Positions 24,934 to 34,595 of a stretch of DNA of 37,994 nt are shown one piece after another. Each line of letters begins with the position of its first letter. Within the stretch, counting starts at the first letter, position 1. Below the pieces are notes generated by a model that searched no databases, was not told where the DNA came from, and saw only the letters and a list, made by a program, of their open reading frames with translations. A program made the position numbers and the translations under genes. The stretch is from CAZFLD01 sp964519835 (GTDB lineage: Bacteria; Spirochaetota; Spirochaetia; DSM-27196; CAZFLD01): contig CAZFLD010000038.1 of assembly GCA_964519835.1 (NCBI GenBank), positions 1 through 37,994 on the forward strand. The letters are read 5' to 3'.

Positions 24934-25415
24934 CAAAAATCCACAACCCCTTCCGGGACACCCCCGGCTACGACTGTTTTGGCTGTGCTCCTCACAACAC
25001 AAACGGCCTTGCGATGGAGTTCTACGAGGACGGGGATGAGCTGGTTAGTTTTTGGCACCCTCGGGCGGAGTTCAGCGGCTTTTCCGGCGTGCTCCACGGC
25101 GGCGTCCAAGCCACGCTCATGGACGAGATCGCAAGCTGGACACTCTTTGTAAAGCTCGGAACCGCCGGTGTAACAAAGGCCCTGTCCGTAGAGTACAAGC
25201 GAACCGCGCCAATCGAGCCCGGGCCCGTGGAGTTACGGGCACGGATAGAAACAACGACAAAAAAAGAGGCGGCAGTGTCCGTGCGGTGCGGTCGCTCACA
25301 AGAGGAGCCGTATTCGTGCGGCACCGTGATCTACGCCCTTTTTTCTCCCGAATTAGCAAAAAAGAGACTCGCATATCCCGGTCGGGAGGCGTTTTTCGTA
25401 GGAGAATCCCCATGA
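24930..25415 (+). CDS. PaaI-like hotdog thioesterase
   Basis: A 161-residue single hotdog domain. The N-terminal YDCFGCAPHNTNGLAMEF and the central FSGVLHGGVQATLMDEIASW (helix bearing the catalytic Asp/Glu and the HGG turn) are typical of PaaI-like acyl-CoA thioesterases. It would hydrolyse an acyl-CoA in the cytoplasm; the substrate is unknown. It starts at GTG overlapping the permease stop and ends overlapping the start of the caspase-fusion gene. The long frame upstream of 24930 lies out of frame within the permease and is not coding. Confidence 0.85.
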   Translation: MTKIHNPFRDTPGYDCFGCAPHNTNGLAMEFYEDGDELVSFWHPRAEFSGFSGVLHGGVQATLMDEIASWTLFVKLGTAGVTKALSVEYKRTAPIEPGPVELRARIETTTKKEAAVSVRCGRSQEEPYSCGTVIYALFSPELAKKRLAYPGREAFFVGESP

Positions 25416-28147
25416 AACGACAAGCCCGCTTACGCGCGGCCGTGTTTTTCGCACTGTTTTTGATTCTCACGGCCTTCGCCTCGGCGACGGAAAAAAGAGT
25501 AGCCCTGGTGGTGGGGAATGCCGACTACAACACCCTCCCCAGCCTCAGAAATCCCGAGAACGACGCCCAAGATATGGCGGCGGTCCTGCGGAGAGCGGGC
25601 TTTACCGTTATTCTGGTAGTCAACGCGGACCTGCGGGGTATGGAAGAGGCGGTTCGCGATTTCAGCACGGCACTTTCGGACGCCGACGTGGGCCTCTTTT
25701 ACTACGCGGGCCACGGCCTACAGTCCGAGGGCATTAACTACCTCGTGCCGGTAGACGCCGACGTGCGAAGCGAGACGGAGCTCCGCTTCAAGACGCTTAA
25801 TGCCGACTTTGTGCTCGAGTACATGAAGGCGGCTGAAACTCCCTTCAACATGGTTATCCTCGACGCGTGCCGAGACAATCCATTCTCAACCAGCCGGTCT
25901 GCGAGCCGCGGTCTGGCCGTCCTGCCGGCGCCGCGTGGATCACTTATCGCCTACGCAACCTCACCAGGGGATGTCGCCGAGGACGGCGCCGGGGAAAACG
26001 GCACGTTTACGGCGGCTATCCTTGAACACATCCTTACGCCGGGAATCGACGTGAAGGAGGTGTTTGATCGAGTGGGTATGAGCGTTACAACACAAACGGC
26101 AAACCGCCAAGTGCCGTGGGTACTCTCCAGCTATTTTGGTCGCTTCTCCTTTGTGGGCGGCAATGAAGAGTCCGACGCGCAAACCACTCCGCAACCGACG
26201 GCCGCGCGAGGCGCCGTTCACGTAAGCGTGGACGCCGACGGGGTGTTGTTTGTTGACGGGGTGGAGCGCAACCCCGTTACGCCGGATCAGACGCTCCGGC
26301 TGGAGTTGCCCGTGGGCGAGCGCATCCTCGAGGTGCGCTACACTGACTCGTCGGAGCGAAAGGTTGTCGAGGTGGAGGCATCCGGGACTCAGGCGGTCCA
26401 CTTTGCCTACGCCGCCGACCCAATCCAGACGCGCAACCAGGGCGACAGGGCGTCCGTCTTGTACGCCCAATTCGATCGACTCACCCCGATCGATCGCAGT
26501 GGCTGGGAACCGGGCCGGCCCGGTGGGTCGCTAACCATTGCAGCCTACGGCTGGGCGGCAACCTCGTTCAACCCGTACACCGGAACCCTTATCAACGAGC
26601 GGGAGCTGCATCGCCTGCTCCACGGCAGCCTCATACGCCGGAACCCACTAAACCTTGAGTGGGAACCGCATCTGGCGGAGTCGTATGCCGTTTCCGAAAA
26701 TGGCACCGTCGCGACGTTTGAGCTTCGGCCCGGCTTGCGGTGGTCGGACGGAGCCCCCATCACGGCGGAGGACTTTGTCTGGACACTCCGCGAGGTCTAC
26801 GCGAACCCGGACTCCGGCTACGGCGGCGGGATCGCGTTTTTCCTGGACGGCGCACCCATCTCTGCCGAGGCGCCCGACGCGCGAACGGTTGTTATCTCCA
26901 CGCCGCGACCCTACGCCGGGATATTGGAGCTTGCGAACTTCACACCACTTCCGCGGCACATCTTTGGGCCCGTACTAGAACGGGACGGCTATGACGGCCT
27001 CGCCGCGCTCTGGAGTCTGCAGGACGCAGGGGACGTTGTCACTTCGGGACCCTATGTACCGGCTGACGGCACGGGAACCGGAGGCCGCCGATTCCGGTTT
27101 TTGCCAAACCGCTACTACTACGAGCGTGACGAGTCCGGCCGGCGCCTCCCCTACCTCGACGAGCTCTCGCTTATCGTAGAAGAGAACCCCGACGACGTTC
27201 TCGGCGGCATGGTGGACGGCAGCGTGGATGTGGGCCTGGTCGCCCGCGAGAGCGTCGACTTTGCCATCGATCGGCTGCCGGAGTTCGACGTGCTCAACGC
27301 GGGACCGACGGCCGGCACCCAGTTTGTTGCGTTTAACATGAACAGAATCGCGGGCCCCGCCGACCGTGGCCTGGAAGAACCGCAGGTTGACTGGCTAAAC
27401 AACCGCACGTTTCGGATTGCGATCGCGCACCTCCTCGACCGGCGTCGACTCATTGAGGATGCCGGCCTTGGCTATGCGCTGCCTCAGTATTCGCCGGTGT
27501 GGACCCAGAGTCCGTACTACTGGCAGGAAGCGGAGTTTGTGGGCTATGCCTACAACCCTGAGCGGGCCGCAACGCTTTTGGACAGTATAGGCTTTGTAGA
27601 TCGCGACAACGATGGAGTCCGCGAGGATCCCGAAGGCAATCCAATTGTTCTGTCGTTTCAAACCAACCAAGACGAGGCCCGCGTCGCCACCATGGCACTG
27701 CTCACGGAAGAGGCGGAGAAGATCGGGATTCGATTCGAGCCACAGGTAGTGCCGTTTGAGGAGCTGGTTGCGGACTTCACGGCACATTACGACTGGGAGG
27801 TCGCGATCATCGGACTAACCGGATCGATCGACCCGATAAGCGCGGGGAACGTGTTTCCTTCATCGGGGAATCTCCACCTCGTCGATCCTCTGCAGGAAGA
27901 ACCGTCGCGCCCCTGGGAGAGAATCGTAGACGAGGCGTGGGACGCTGCAGCCTACTCGGTGGACGAAGAGGAACGCATGCGCAACTACAGAGTCATCCAG
28001 CAAATCTGGACCGAAGAGGTTCCCTGGATCTTCACGTACAACGAGCTTGTAACGATGGCATCCCGACGAACCGTCGGCAACGTGCAGCCGCGCCCCCCCA
28101 TGGGCTACCGACTCGGCACGTTTGCTCATCGACTGTTCTACAGGTAG
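25412..28147 (+). CDS. secreted caspase-like (C14) protease fused to an ABC peptide-binding domain
   Basis: A 911-residue protein with three parts. A signal peptide (AVFFALFLILTAFASA) is followed by a metacaspase-type domain (residues ~27-250) with VALVVGNADY, the catalytic His101 in LFYYAGHGLQ and Cys153 in VILDACRDNPF, so the dyad is intact. A short linker of ~60 residues (VHVSVDADGVLFVDGVERN to VEVEASGTQAV) resembles a PEGA domain. From residue ~350 to the end is an SBP_bac_5 family peptide-binding lobe pair: SLTIAAYGWAATSFNPYTG, then FELRPGLRWSDGAPITAEDF, ending near QIWTEEVPWIFTYNE. It should act in the periplasm or outside. AGGAGA precedes the ATG, and the start overlaps the thioesterase stop. 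The upstream open frame is antisense or out of frame with that gene. Confidence 0.9.
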   Translation: MKRQARLRAAVFFALFLILTAFASATEKRVALVVGNADYNTLPSLRNPENDAQDMAAVLRRAGFTVILVVNADLRGMEEAVRDFSTALSDADVGLFYYAGHGLQSEGINYLVPVDADVRSETELRFKTLNADFVLEYMKAAETPFNMVILDACRDNPFSTSRSASRGLAVLPAPRGSLIAYATSPGDVAEDGAGENGTFTAAILEHILTPGIDVKEVFDRVGMSVTTQTANRQVPWVLSSYFGRFSFVGGNEESDAQTTPQPTAARGAVHVSVDADGVLFVDGVERNPVTPDQTLRLELPVGERILEVRYTDSSERKVVEVEASGTQAVHFAYAADPIQTRNQGDRASVLYAQFDRLTPIDRSGWEPGRPGGSLTIAAYGWAATSFNPYTGTLINERELHRLLHGSLIRRNPLNLEWEPHLAESYAVSENGTVATFELRPGLRWSDGAPITAEDFVWTLREVYANPDSGYGGGIAFFLDGAPISAEAPDARTVVISTPRPYAGILELANFTPLPRHIFGPVLERDGYDGLAALWSLQDAGDVVTSGPYVPADGTGTGGRRFRFLPNRYYYERDESGRRLPYLDELSLIVEENPDDVLGGMVDGSVDVGLVARESVDFAIDRLPEFDVLNAGPTAGTQFVAFNMNRIAGPADRGLEEPQVDWLNNRTFRIAIAHLLDRRRLIEDAGLGYALPQYSPVWTQSPYYWQEAEFVGYAYNPERAATLLDSIGFVDRDNDGVREDPEGNPIVLSFQTNQDEARVATMALLTEEAEKIGIRFEPQVVPFEELVADFTAHYDWEVAIIGLTGSIDPISAGNVFPSSGNLHLVDPLQEEPSRPWERIVDEAWDAAAYSVDEEERMRNYRVIQQIWTEEVPWIFTYNELVTMASRRTVGNVQPRPPMGYRLGTFAHRLFYR

Positions 28148-28151
28148 GTAT

Positions 28152-28976
28152 ATGAAAAACATTGAGCTGCAAAACGGGACTACCATACCGCAGGTCGGAC
28201 TCGGCACTTGGCTCCTCAACGGCCCCGGATGCGTAAAGAGCGTAAGAGAGGCAATCGAGCTTGGCTATCGCCACATAGACACCGCTATAGCCTACGGCAA
28301 CCACAAAGAGGTTGGCGCGGGGATCCGCGAATCAGGGATCAACAGGGACGATCTATACGTTACGACCAAGATTCCTCTCGGAAAACAAAAGCCGTCGCAG
28401 GTAGCTCAGATGACCGGCCAGGCCCTTGCGGATCTGGGCATCAAGTACCTGGATCTCCTTCTGATTCACTGGCCGGACAAAAACACCCCGTTCTCGGAAA
28501 CGCTGGAGGCCATGGCGCAGTTGGTAGACAAGGGCCGCGTCAAGAGCATCGGTGTCTCAAACTTCAACAGGCTTGTCTTGGCGGAGGCCGACGAAGCCTC
28601 CAGGATTCCGATCGTCACAAACCAGGTGGAGTTTCATCCCTACCTCCATCAGCGGGAGCTCCTCGAGGAGTGCGGAAAACGGAACATTGTGCTTACCGCC
28701 TATGCGCCGCTGGGCCGTGGCTGTTTTTTTTCCGACAAGACAATCGGCGGGATAGCGGAGAAACACGGTACAACTCCCGCGGCGGTCGGCCTTGCATGGG
28801 CAATCCACAAGGACGCGGTTGTGATCCCAAAGGCCTCGAGTCGTGAGCACCTGGAGGCGAACTTGGCCGCGGCGGACCTACACCTGAATACCGCCGAAGT
28901 TGCGGCCATCGACGGCATTGATGCCCACGAGCGACAGGTTGACGGAGCTTGGAAGCACTACCCCCTCGAGCTGTAG
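28152..28976 (+). CDS. aldo/keto reductase
   Basis: A 274-residue (beta/alpha)8 NADPH-dependent reductase of aldehydes and ketones. The tetrad is visible as Asp43 and Tyr48 (HIDTAIAYGN), Lys73 (VTTKIP) and His106 (LLLIHWP). The cofactor segment VVIPKASSREHLEANL is present. The prokaryotic AKR5-type length and the motif IGVSNFNRLVL agree. The ATG is preceded by AGGTAGG. It follows the caspase fusion by 4 bases and is probably co-transcribed, though a functional link is not evident. Confidence 0.95.
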   Translation: MKNIELQNGTTIPQVGLGTWLLNGPGCVKSVREAIELGYRHIDTAIAYGNHKEVGAGIRESGINRDDLYVTTKIPLGKQKPSQVAQMTGQALADLGIKYLDLLLIHWPDKNTPFSETLEAMAQLVDKGRVKSIGVSNFNRLVLAEADEASRIPIVTNQVEFHPYLHQRELLEECGKRNIVLTAYAPLGRGCFFSDKTIGGIAEKHGTTPAAVGLAWAIHKDAVVIPKASSREHLEANLAAADLHLNTAEVAAIDGIDAHERQVDGAWKHYPLEL

Positions 28977-29053
28977 ACGCCGGGCGCGACCGGGGGCCCG
29001 GCGCCGGGAACGCCCCGACCGGTGTAGGCGCAGCCGGACCCACAGAGGTCGGT

Positions 29054-29737
29054 TTGGACGCGGCTGGTTATGGTGGACCACGGCCCGAACATACATGTAG
29101 AGTGCTCGCTATCAATACGATCACCCCGGGCATCTTCTCGCTCGCACTAAGCAATCGCCCGACGTTCGAGCCTGGACAGTGCGTGGCCCTGGCAATAAAC
29201 ACCGGCGGCGAGTCACGGTACTACAGCATCGCCTCCGCTCCGACAGGCGATTCGTTTAGGATTCTTTTTGACGTGGTGCCGTCCGGCTACTTAACGCCAA
29301 AACTCGCCGCTCTCGCCGCCGGCGACACGCTTTTTCGCTCCGAGACGTTCGGGAGCTTCCTTGAGCCGGCCGAGCCGGGTGTGGTGGGCATGCCGTCGCC
29401 ACGTCTTTGGTGGATCGCTACGGGAACGGGCATCGCGCCGTTTTTGTCCATGGGCGCGGCAGGCAAAAAACTCGTCCACGGCGCCCGCCGACCCGAGCTC
29501 CTGCTGTTTCGCGACTACTTCGCGGACCGTCTGGGTGCCGACTACATCCAGTGCACCACCAAGGTGCACGACGCCGCAACCTACCCGGGACGCCTCAGCC
29601 GCTACCTCGCGGAGACAGTCCTCGACGGGAGCCATTATATGATTTGCGGCTCGGCCGGCATGGTGGTGGATGTACGGGAGATCCTTGTCGGCCGGGGCGT
29701 ACCTTTCTCAGCCATCAGCTCCGAGATATACTTTTGA
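29054..29737 (+). CDS. ferredoxin-NADP reductase-like flavoprotein
   Basis: A 227-residue FNR-fold enzyme that passes electrons between NADPH and a flavin partner. The FAD motif is RYYSIASAP, the NADP-binding glycine loop is IATGTGIAPFLSM, and the end CGSAGMVVDVREILVGRG...ISSEIYF is typical. The start is unclear. TTG at 29054 has AGAGG five bases before it; GTG at 29102 is an alternative, and the frame is open to 28949 with a low-complexity Gly/Ala stretch. The gap from the preceding aldo/keto reductase gene is 77 bases. Confidence 0.85.
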   Translation: MDAAGYGGPRPEHTCRVLAINTITPGIFSLALSNRPTFEPGQCVALAINTGGESRYYSIASAPTGDSFRILFDVVPSGYLTPKLAALAAGDTLFRSETFGSFLEPAEPGVVGMPSPRLWWIATGTGIAPFLSMGAAGKKLVHGARRPELLLFRDYFADRLGADYIQCTTKVHDAATYPGRLSRYLAETVLDGSHYMICGSAGMVVDVREILVGRGVPFSAISSEIYF

Positions 29738-29742
29738 GATCG

Positions 29743-30834
29743 ATGCACTCACAACCCCGGATGAATCTATTTGGTCTAGATCTGACGCAGCTCTCCACGC
29801 TTGGGGTGGAGCTCGGCGGCCCCCGGTACCTCGGGCGCCAACTCGCCGGGTGGATCTATAAACAAGATGCCACGAGTTTCGCCGACATGACCAACGTGTC
29901 CGCCGCCATGCGGAGCTTGCTCGTTGAGCGGTGTGCTATCACTCGTCACGTTCCCACCGAGACTGCGGTGTCCGTAGACGGAACCCAAAAACACCTGTTT
30001 GCCGTGCCCGGCAGGACGGGACGGTTTGTGGAGGCCGCCTCCATCCCGGACCCACCTCGCCACACACTTTGTCTTTCCACCCAGGTTGGCTGCAAGATGG
30101 GCTGCCTTTTTTGCATGACGGCACGTCAGGGGTTTCAGCAGCACCTCGATGCGGGACAGGTCGTTAACCAGTACGCATCGCTTCCCGAGCGAGAAGCGGT
30201 GACAAACATCGTCTACATGGGCATGGGCGAGCCGTTGGACAACGTTGACGCCGTCCTTCGCAGTATCGACATATTCACCGCGGACTGGGGCTACGGCATT
30301 TCGCCGTGGCGCATCACCGTATCCACCGTGGGATTGCTGCCGGCCATAAACCAACTGTTGGATACAACCACGGTACGGCTCGCGCTGAGCGTCCACACTC
30401 CCTTTGATGAGGAGCGAAAGACACTTATGCCCGTTGAGCTCGTGCATCCGCTCAAGGACGTTGTGCGGGTGCTCAAGGAACGACGGGAAGGCGCCGCGCG
30501 AAGAATCAGCATCGAATACATCGTCTTCGACGGCTTCAACAACACCAAGGCCCACGCAAAGGAGCTCGCTCGTTTACTAAACGGACTAAGCGCACGCGTG
30601 AATCTGATTCGCTTTCACGAGATCCCCGGATCGCCCTTGCGCACGGCGGATGATGCCAAGATGGAAGAGTTTCAGGATACCCTCAAGAAAAAGGGACTCC
30701 AAACGACCATACGAAAGTCGCGAGGTCAGGACATCTATGCCGCGTGTGGTCTTTTGTCGACAAAGGCGCTTGTCGCGGCCGGAGAAGCGGCGGACCGGGC
30801 GGCGGGAGATTCCACCGCGGAGAAGGACTGGTAA
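29743..30834 (+). CDS. rlmN: 23S rRNA (adenine-C2)-methyltransferase RlmN (dual-specificity type)
   Basis: A 363-residue radical-SAM enzyme that methylates C2 of A2503 in 23S rRNA and often A37 of tRNAs. The iron-sulfur site is GCKMGCLFCMTA (Cys117, 121, 124), followed by VVNQYASLPEREAVTNIVYMG and the SAM segment MGMGEPLDN. A C-terminal Cys in YAACGLL is the catalytic one forming the thiyl/methyl adduct. The start is at ATG 29743 or at the later ATG 29761 (MNLFGLDL); the first gives a good length. The next gene starts at once after the TAA. Confidence 0.95.
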   Translation: MHSQPRMNLFGLDLTQLSTLGVELGGPRYLGRQLAGWIYKQDATSFADMTNVSAAMRSLLVERCAITRHVPTETAVSVDGTQKHLFAVPGRTGRFVEAASIPDPPRHTLCLSTQVGCKMGCLFCMTARQGFQQHLDAGQVVNQYASLPEREAVTNIVYMGMGEPLDNVDAVLRSIDIFTADWGYGISPWRITVSTVGLLPAINQLLDTTTVRLALSVHTPFDEERKTLMPVELVHPLKDVVRVLKERREGAARRISIEYIVFDGFNNTKAHAKELARLLNGLSARVNLIRFHEIPGSPLRTADDAKMEEFQDTLKKKGLQTTIRKSRGQDIYAACGLLSTKALVAAGEAADRAAGDSTAEKDW

Positions 30835-32679
30835 ATGGGAACACTCTTTAGACTGTTTAGCTTCCTCAAAGGCCATGCGGGCAAGGCTGCGGCCGCCTTT
30901 TTGCTCATGGCGGGGGGAACCTCGGCTACACTCGTACAACCGAAGCTTCTGCAGGAAGCCGTTGACGGAGGCATAGGCAGCGGCCTACCGACGTTGGTCG
31001 TCGTCTCGGCGCTTGGGATATTCGGCTTTGCCCTTCTCTCCGGGGGACTGCAATTCGGAAGCAGCGTGCTCCTGATTCGCGCCGGCCACGGCATGGCCTA
31101 CGGCTTGCGAAATGCGCTTTTCAAAAAGATCCTCTCGCTTTCGTTTGGCAACTTCGACAAACGACGGACGGGCGAGATCATCGTTCGGGTCAACTCCGAT
31201 GTGAATACCGTGAGGACCTTTGTCCGCATGGGCCTCCTCATGATGTTGCAGTCGATTCTTATGCTCGCCGGCAGCCTGATTCTGATGTACTCCACCAACG
31301 CCTATTTGGCGCGAATCATGACAATTGTCCTGCCCGGAACGTTGGTGCTCTTTTTGGTCTTTGCGACGATCATTCGCCCGCTTATTCTCAAGCTGCGGGA
31401 GAAACTCGACAGGGTTAACAACGTACTGCAGGAAAACCTCGCCGGCGCCAAACTCGTAAGGGCCTTTGCCGGACAGGCACGGGAGAATGCCCGGTTCGAC
31501 GAGGCGAACACGGACCACTATCGCCTCTCGCTCCGCGTGGGCTATATCATTGCGAGCCTGTTTCCGTTGCTCTTCCTCTTGGGCCAGCTCGGCGTTGTCA
31601 TCGCCACGTGGTTTGGAGGCACGGAAATCCTCGAGGGGCTTCAAACAACTGGGATTGGGCGAGCTTCCGGGTTGAGTCTCGGCGAGCTGCTGGCATTTGC
31701 CAACTATGCGATTATCGCGCTTTGGCCGATCATCGCTCTGGGTATGGTGCTGCAGTTTATTTCGGTCGCATCCGCGTCCGCGGTACGCATTCAGGAGGTG
31801 TTTGATGAAAAGCCCGAGCTCGCCGAGGCAGCGGGCGCGGAGCACGTGGACAGAGTTGAGGGCCGCGTTGTCTTCGACAACGTGGTCTTCTCCTACGGGG
31901 CGGGCGAGCCTGCGATCCACGACATCAATCTGGAGATCGAGCCGGGCACGATAATAGGAATCGTCGGACCCACCGGTTCCGGCAAGTCGACCCTCGTCTC
32001 GCTTATTCCCCGCTACTACGAGGCGACGGCCGGCACCGTCTCTATCGATGGGAAAGATGTTCGCTCACTCGCCTCCTCGTCTCTGCGACAACGGGTCTGC
32101 CTGGTGCTCCAAGAAACCATCCTGATGTCCGGCAGCATCATGGACAACGTCTCGTTTGGAATTCGAGGGGTGGCACATGAGGAGGGCGCCACAGGCCTAC
32201 GCCACGGGCCCGGCCTCGGCGGGCCGTCCGGATCCGCGGGGCAGTCGGCGGCGCAGCCGAGCGCGAAACTCATCGCCGCCGCGGAGGTCGCGTGTGCCCT
32301 CGAGTTTGTCAAGAGCAAACCCGACGGCTGGAGTCACGTCATCGGCGAGCGGGGGGTCGGCCTTTCCGGAGGGCAACGGCAAAGACTCGCAGTAGCACGC
32401 GCCGTCGCCGCGGACCCGGACCTTGTCATTCTTGACGACACAACCTCCGCCGTGGACGCGGCAACCGAGAGGCGGCTTATTGCCAACCTGCGGGAGGCCT
32501 TCGCGGGCAAGACCGTGATCGTTGTAAGCCAGCGTGTGAACACCGTGATTGGCGCCGACAGGATACTGGTCATGGACGGCGGACGGATTGTTGCCGACGG
32601 CACCCACAACAAACTCCTCGATTCGAGCGAGTTGTACCGGCAAATCTTCGACACTCAACGGGGTGAGTTACAGACATGA
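30835..32679 (+). CDS. heterodimeric ABC exporter, subunit with degenerate ATPase site (YheI/TM287-like)
   Basis: A 614-residue half-transporter with six membrane helices (residues ~10-300) and an ATPase domain. The Walker A motif is GPTGSGKST and the signature LSGGQRQRLAVARA is canonical. The residue after Walker B is Asp (VILDDTTSAVD) instead of the catalytic Glu, and the switch position is SQRV rather than a His. This is the degenerate half of a YheI/YheH (TM287/288)-type pair. An unusual low-complexity insert (about residues 445-475, Gly/Ala/Pro rich) precedes the signature. It overlaps its partner by 4 bases and exports a drug, lipid or peptide. Confidence 0.9.
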   Translation: MGTLFRLFSFLKGHAGKAAAAFLLMAGGTSATLVQPKLLQEAVDGGIGSGLPTLVVVSALGIFGFALLSGGLQFGSSVLLIRAGHGMAYGLRNALFKKILSLSFGNFDKRRTGEIIVRVNSDVNTVRTFVRMGLLMMLQSILMLAGSLILMYSTNAYLARIMTIVLPGTLVLFLVFATIIRPLILKLREKLDRVNNVLQENLAGAKLVRAFAGQARENARFDEANTDHYRLSLRVGYIIASLFPLLFLLGQLGVVIATWFGGTEILEGLQTTGIGRASGLSLGELLAFANYAIIALWPIIALGMVLQFISVASASAVRIQEVFDEKPELAEAAGAEHVDRVEGRVVFDNVVFSYGAGEPAIHDINLEIEPGTIIGIVGPTGSGKSTLVSLIPRYYEATAGTVSIDGKDVRSLASSSLRQRVCLVLQETILMSGSIMDNVSFGIRGVAHEEGATGLRHGPGLGGPSGSAGQSAAQPSAKLIAAAEVACALEFVKSKPDGWSHVIGERGVGLSGGQRQRLAVARAVAADPDLVILDDTTSAVDAATERRLIANLREAFAGKTVIVVSQRVNTVIGADRILVMDGGRIVADGTHNKLLDSSELYRQIFDTQRGELQT

Positions 32680-34595
32680 GTAACCGGGAACTGCCACGGC
32701 GACAGGCTGCCTCCGCTCGGCCCATAGGACGTCACGGCGGCCGCCACGGCGTGCACATCGAAACCCCTAAAAACGCGCGGGGCGCCACCCGACGCCTTCT
32801 TGGATTTTTCGCCGGCGAATGGCCCGTCTTGATTCCGGCAGGGGTTGGTATTGTTGTGGCGGCGATCTGCAAAGCCGTCGCGCCGGGCGCCCTGGGCAGG
32901 GCAATCGAGCAGCACATCGAAATCAGCCCGAACATGACGGGCTTTGTCGCGGCAATGACAACGGTCCTGTTACTCTACTTAGGAGGTTGGGCGGGCGACG
33001 TCTTGAGTGGCGTGTTTATGGCTCGCGCAGGTAACCGTTTGGTGTATCGCCTCCGCAAAAAGTCATTCGCGCATGTGCAGAAGCTCTCGATGGCCTACTT
33101 TGACAAGGTAGGCATCGGCGATCTGATGTCTCGCCTCACAAACGACATCGAGATGATCTACAACGCCTTGACAAACGGCTTTACCAGCCTGGTGGGCGGT
33201 CTCTTCTCCATCGCCGGCATTCTGATCGCCATGATTGCCATGAATCCGCTTCTGACGGTGCTGATTCTCGCTTTGTTTCCCATTATCGTCATCACCACCG
33301 CCCTTGTCGGTCGCCTGGTACGACGCTCGTTTCGTACAAATCAGCAGGTCGTCGGCAAATTGCAAAGCGAAATTGAGGAATCAGTCACGGCGGTAAAACT
33401 GATAAAGTCCTTTGGCAATGAGAGATCGGCGTACGATTCGTTTGTAGCGGTCAACCAAGAGGCGCGGGCCGCCGGACAGGTCGCCGAGACGGCTTCCATC
33501 ATGCTTCACCCGATCATGCGCGTCGTAAACGGACTCTCCCTCGCCGTCGTCGTCGGGGTGGGCGGATACCTGGTTGTGACCGGAGTGCCCGGCTACACCA
33601 TCGGACTTATGACCGCCTTTGTGCTCTACGGGCGTAGAGTCTTTGAACCGCTTCGCGGCATAAGCGGCGTTTACAACCTGATCCAGTCCGCCCTCGCCGG
33701 TTCGGAGCGCGTCTTCGAGGTTCTTGATCACGAGCCCGATATCGAATCGGCGGAGGCCCGCGGTGCCGGTGCCGGTATCGAAGCCGGTACTGGGGCGGAT
33801 CCTGGTGCCGGTGCCGGTGCAGAGATCAGGGGCGACATCACAATCGACGACGTGACATTTTCCTACGTGTCTGGGAGTCCGGTTCTTCATTCGGTCGATC
33901 TGACTGTTTCAGCGGGCGAGACAATCGCCATCGTCGGACCCACCGGGGCGGGAAAAACAACTCTGGTGAACTTGCTTTCCCGCTTCTACGATCCGGACTC
34001 CGGGAGCATTTTGATCGACGGTCAAGACGTCCGCGATCTCCCGATTCACACCCTGAGACGAAGCATGGGCGTGGTCCTGCAGGAGCCCTACTTTTTTGCC
34101 GCCACCATCCGAGCAAACATCGCCTATGGTCAGCAGGACGCCGGCGAGGAGCACATCGTGCGCGCGGCGCGGCGGGCACGGGCACACGAGTTTATTCGCC
34201 ACCTGCCCGACGGCTACAACACGATGCTCGTGGAGCGGGGCATGAACCTGGCACAAGGCGAGCGGCAGCTTCTTGCGATAGCTCGAGCCGTCCTGGCTGA
34301 GCCGCGCATTCTGATACTCGACGAGGCCACGTCCAACATCGACAGCCTCACGGAGCGACGAATTCAAGAGGGTCTCTCTGAGCTGATGGAGGGCAGAACG
34401 AGCTTTATTATCGCGCACCGCCTCTCGACCATTCAGAACGCGGACCGCGTTGTTGTTGTGGAGAGCGGCCGCGTGCTGGAAGCAGGAAGTCATGACGACC
34501 TGATGGCGGCGGGAGGCCGGTACGCGCAGCTGCAACAGAGCCGACTCGGTGACGACTTTGACCGCAATCCGGCAGGAGTGGTGCCGGGGACATAG
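32676..34595 (+). CDS. heterodimeric ABC exporter, catalytic subunit (YheH/TM288-like)
   Basis: A 639-residue half-transporter. The Walker A motif is GPTGAGKTT and Walker B with the catalytic Glu is ILILDEATSNID, with the switch His in IIAHRLST. The signature is weaker (LAQGERQLLAIARA). Combined with the partner, one intact ATP site forms from this Walker A/B and the partner's signature. The N-terminal 35 residues are basic (RRQAASARPIGRHGGRHG). A short Gly/Ala/Asp-rich repeat (near residues 365-390, encoded by GCCGGT units) separates the membrane and ATPase domains. Confidence 0.9.
   Translation: MSNRELPRRQAASARPIGRHGGRHGVHIETPKNARGATRRLLGFFAGEWPVLIPAGVGIVVAAICKAVAPGALGRAIEQHIEISPNMTGFVAAMTTVLLLYLGGWAGDVLSGVFMARAGNRLVYRLRKKSFAHVQKLSMAYFDKVGIGDLMSRLTNDIEMIYNALTNGFTSLVGGLFSIAGILIAMIAMNPLLTVLILALFPIIVITTALVGRLVRRSFRTNQQVVGKLQSEIEESVTAVKLIKSFGNERSAYDSFVAVNQEARAAGQVAETASIMLHPIMRVVNGLSLAVVVGVGGYLVVTGVPGYTIGLMTAFVLYGRRVFEPLRGISGVYNLIQSALAGSERVFEVLDHEPDIESAEARGAGAGIEAGTGADPGAGAGAEIRGDITIDDVTFSYVSGSPVLHSVDLTVSAGETIAIVGPTGAGKTTLVNLLSRFYDPDSGSILIDGQDVRDLPIHTLRRSMGVVLQEPYFFAATIRANIAYGQQDAGEEHIVRAARRARAHEFIRHLPDGYNTMLVERGMNLAQGERQLLAIARAVLAEPRILILDEATSNIDSLTERRIQEGLSELMEGRTSFIIAHRLSTIQNADRVVVVESGRVLEAGSHDDLMAAGGRYAQLQQSRLGDDFDRNPAGVVPGT

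Noticed and set aside
25052..25411. Upstream extension of the caspase-fusion frame
   Set aside because: It lies out of frame over the thioesterase gene; the signal peptide and ribosome binding site fix the start at 25412.
30985..31920. Long open frame of 311 codons on the minus strand within the ABC exporter gene
   Set aside because: It is antisense to a clear exporter gene, has no recognisable motif and shows the composition expected of a shadow frame in GC-rich DNA.
33760..33825. GCCGGT-rich stretch in the second exporter gene as a possible CRISPR-like or recombination repeat
   Set aside because: The units are irregular, stay in frame and encode a flexible Gly/Ala linker, so it is ordinary low-complexity coding sequence.
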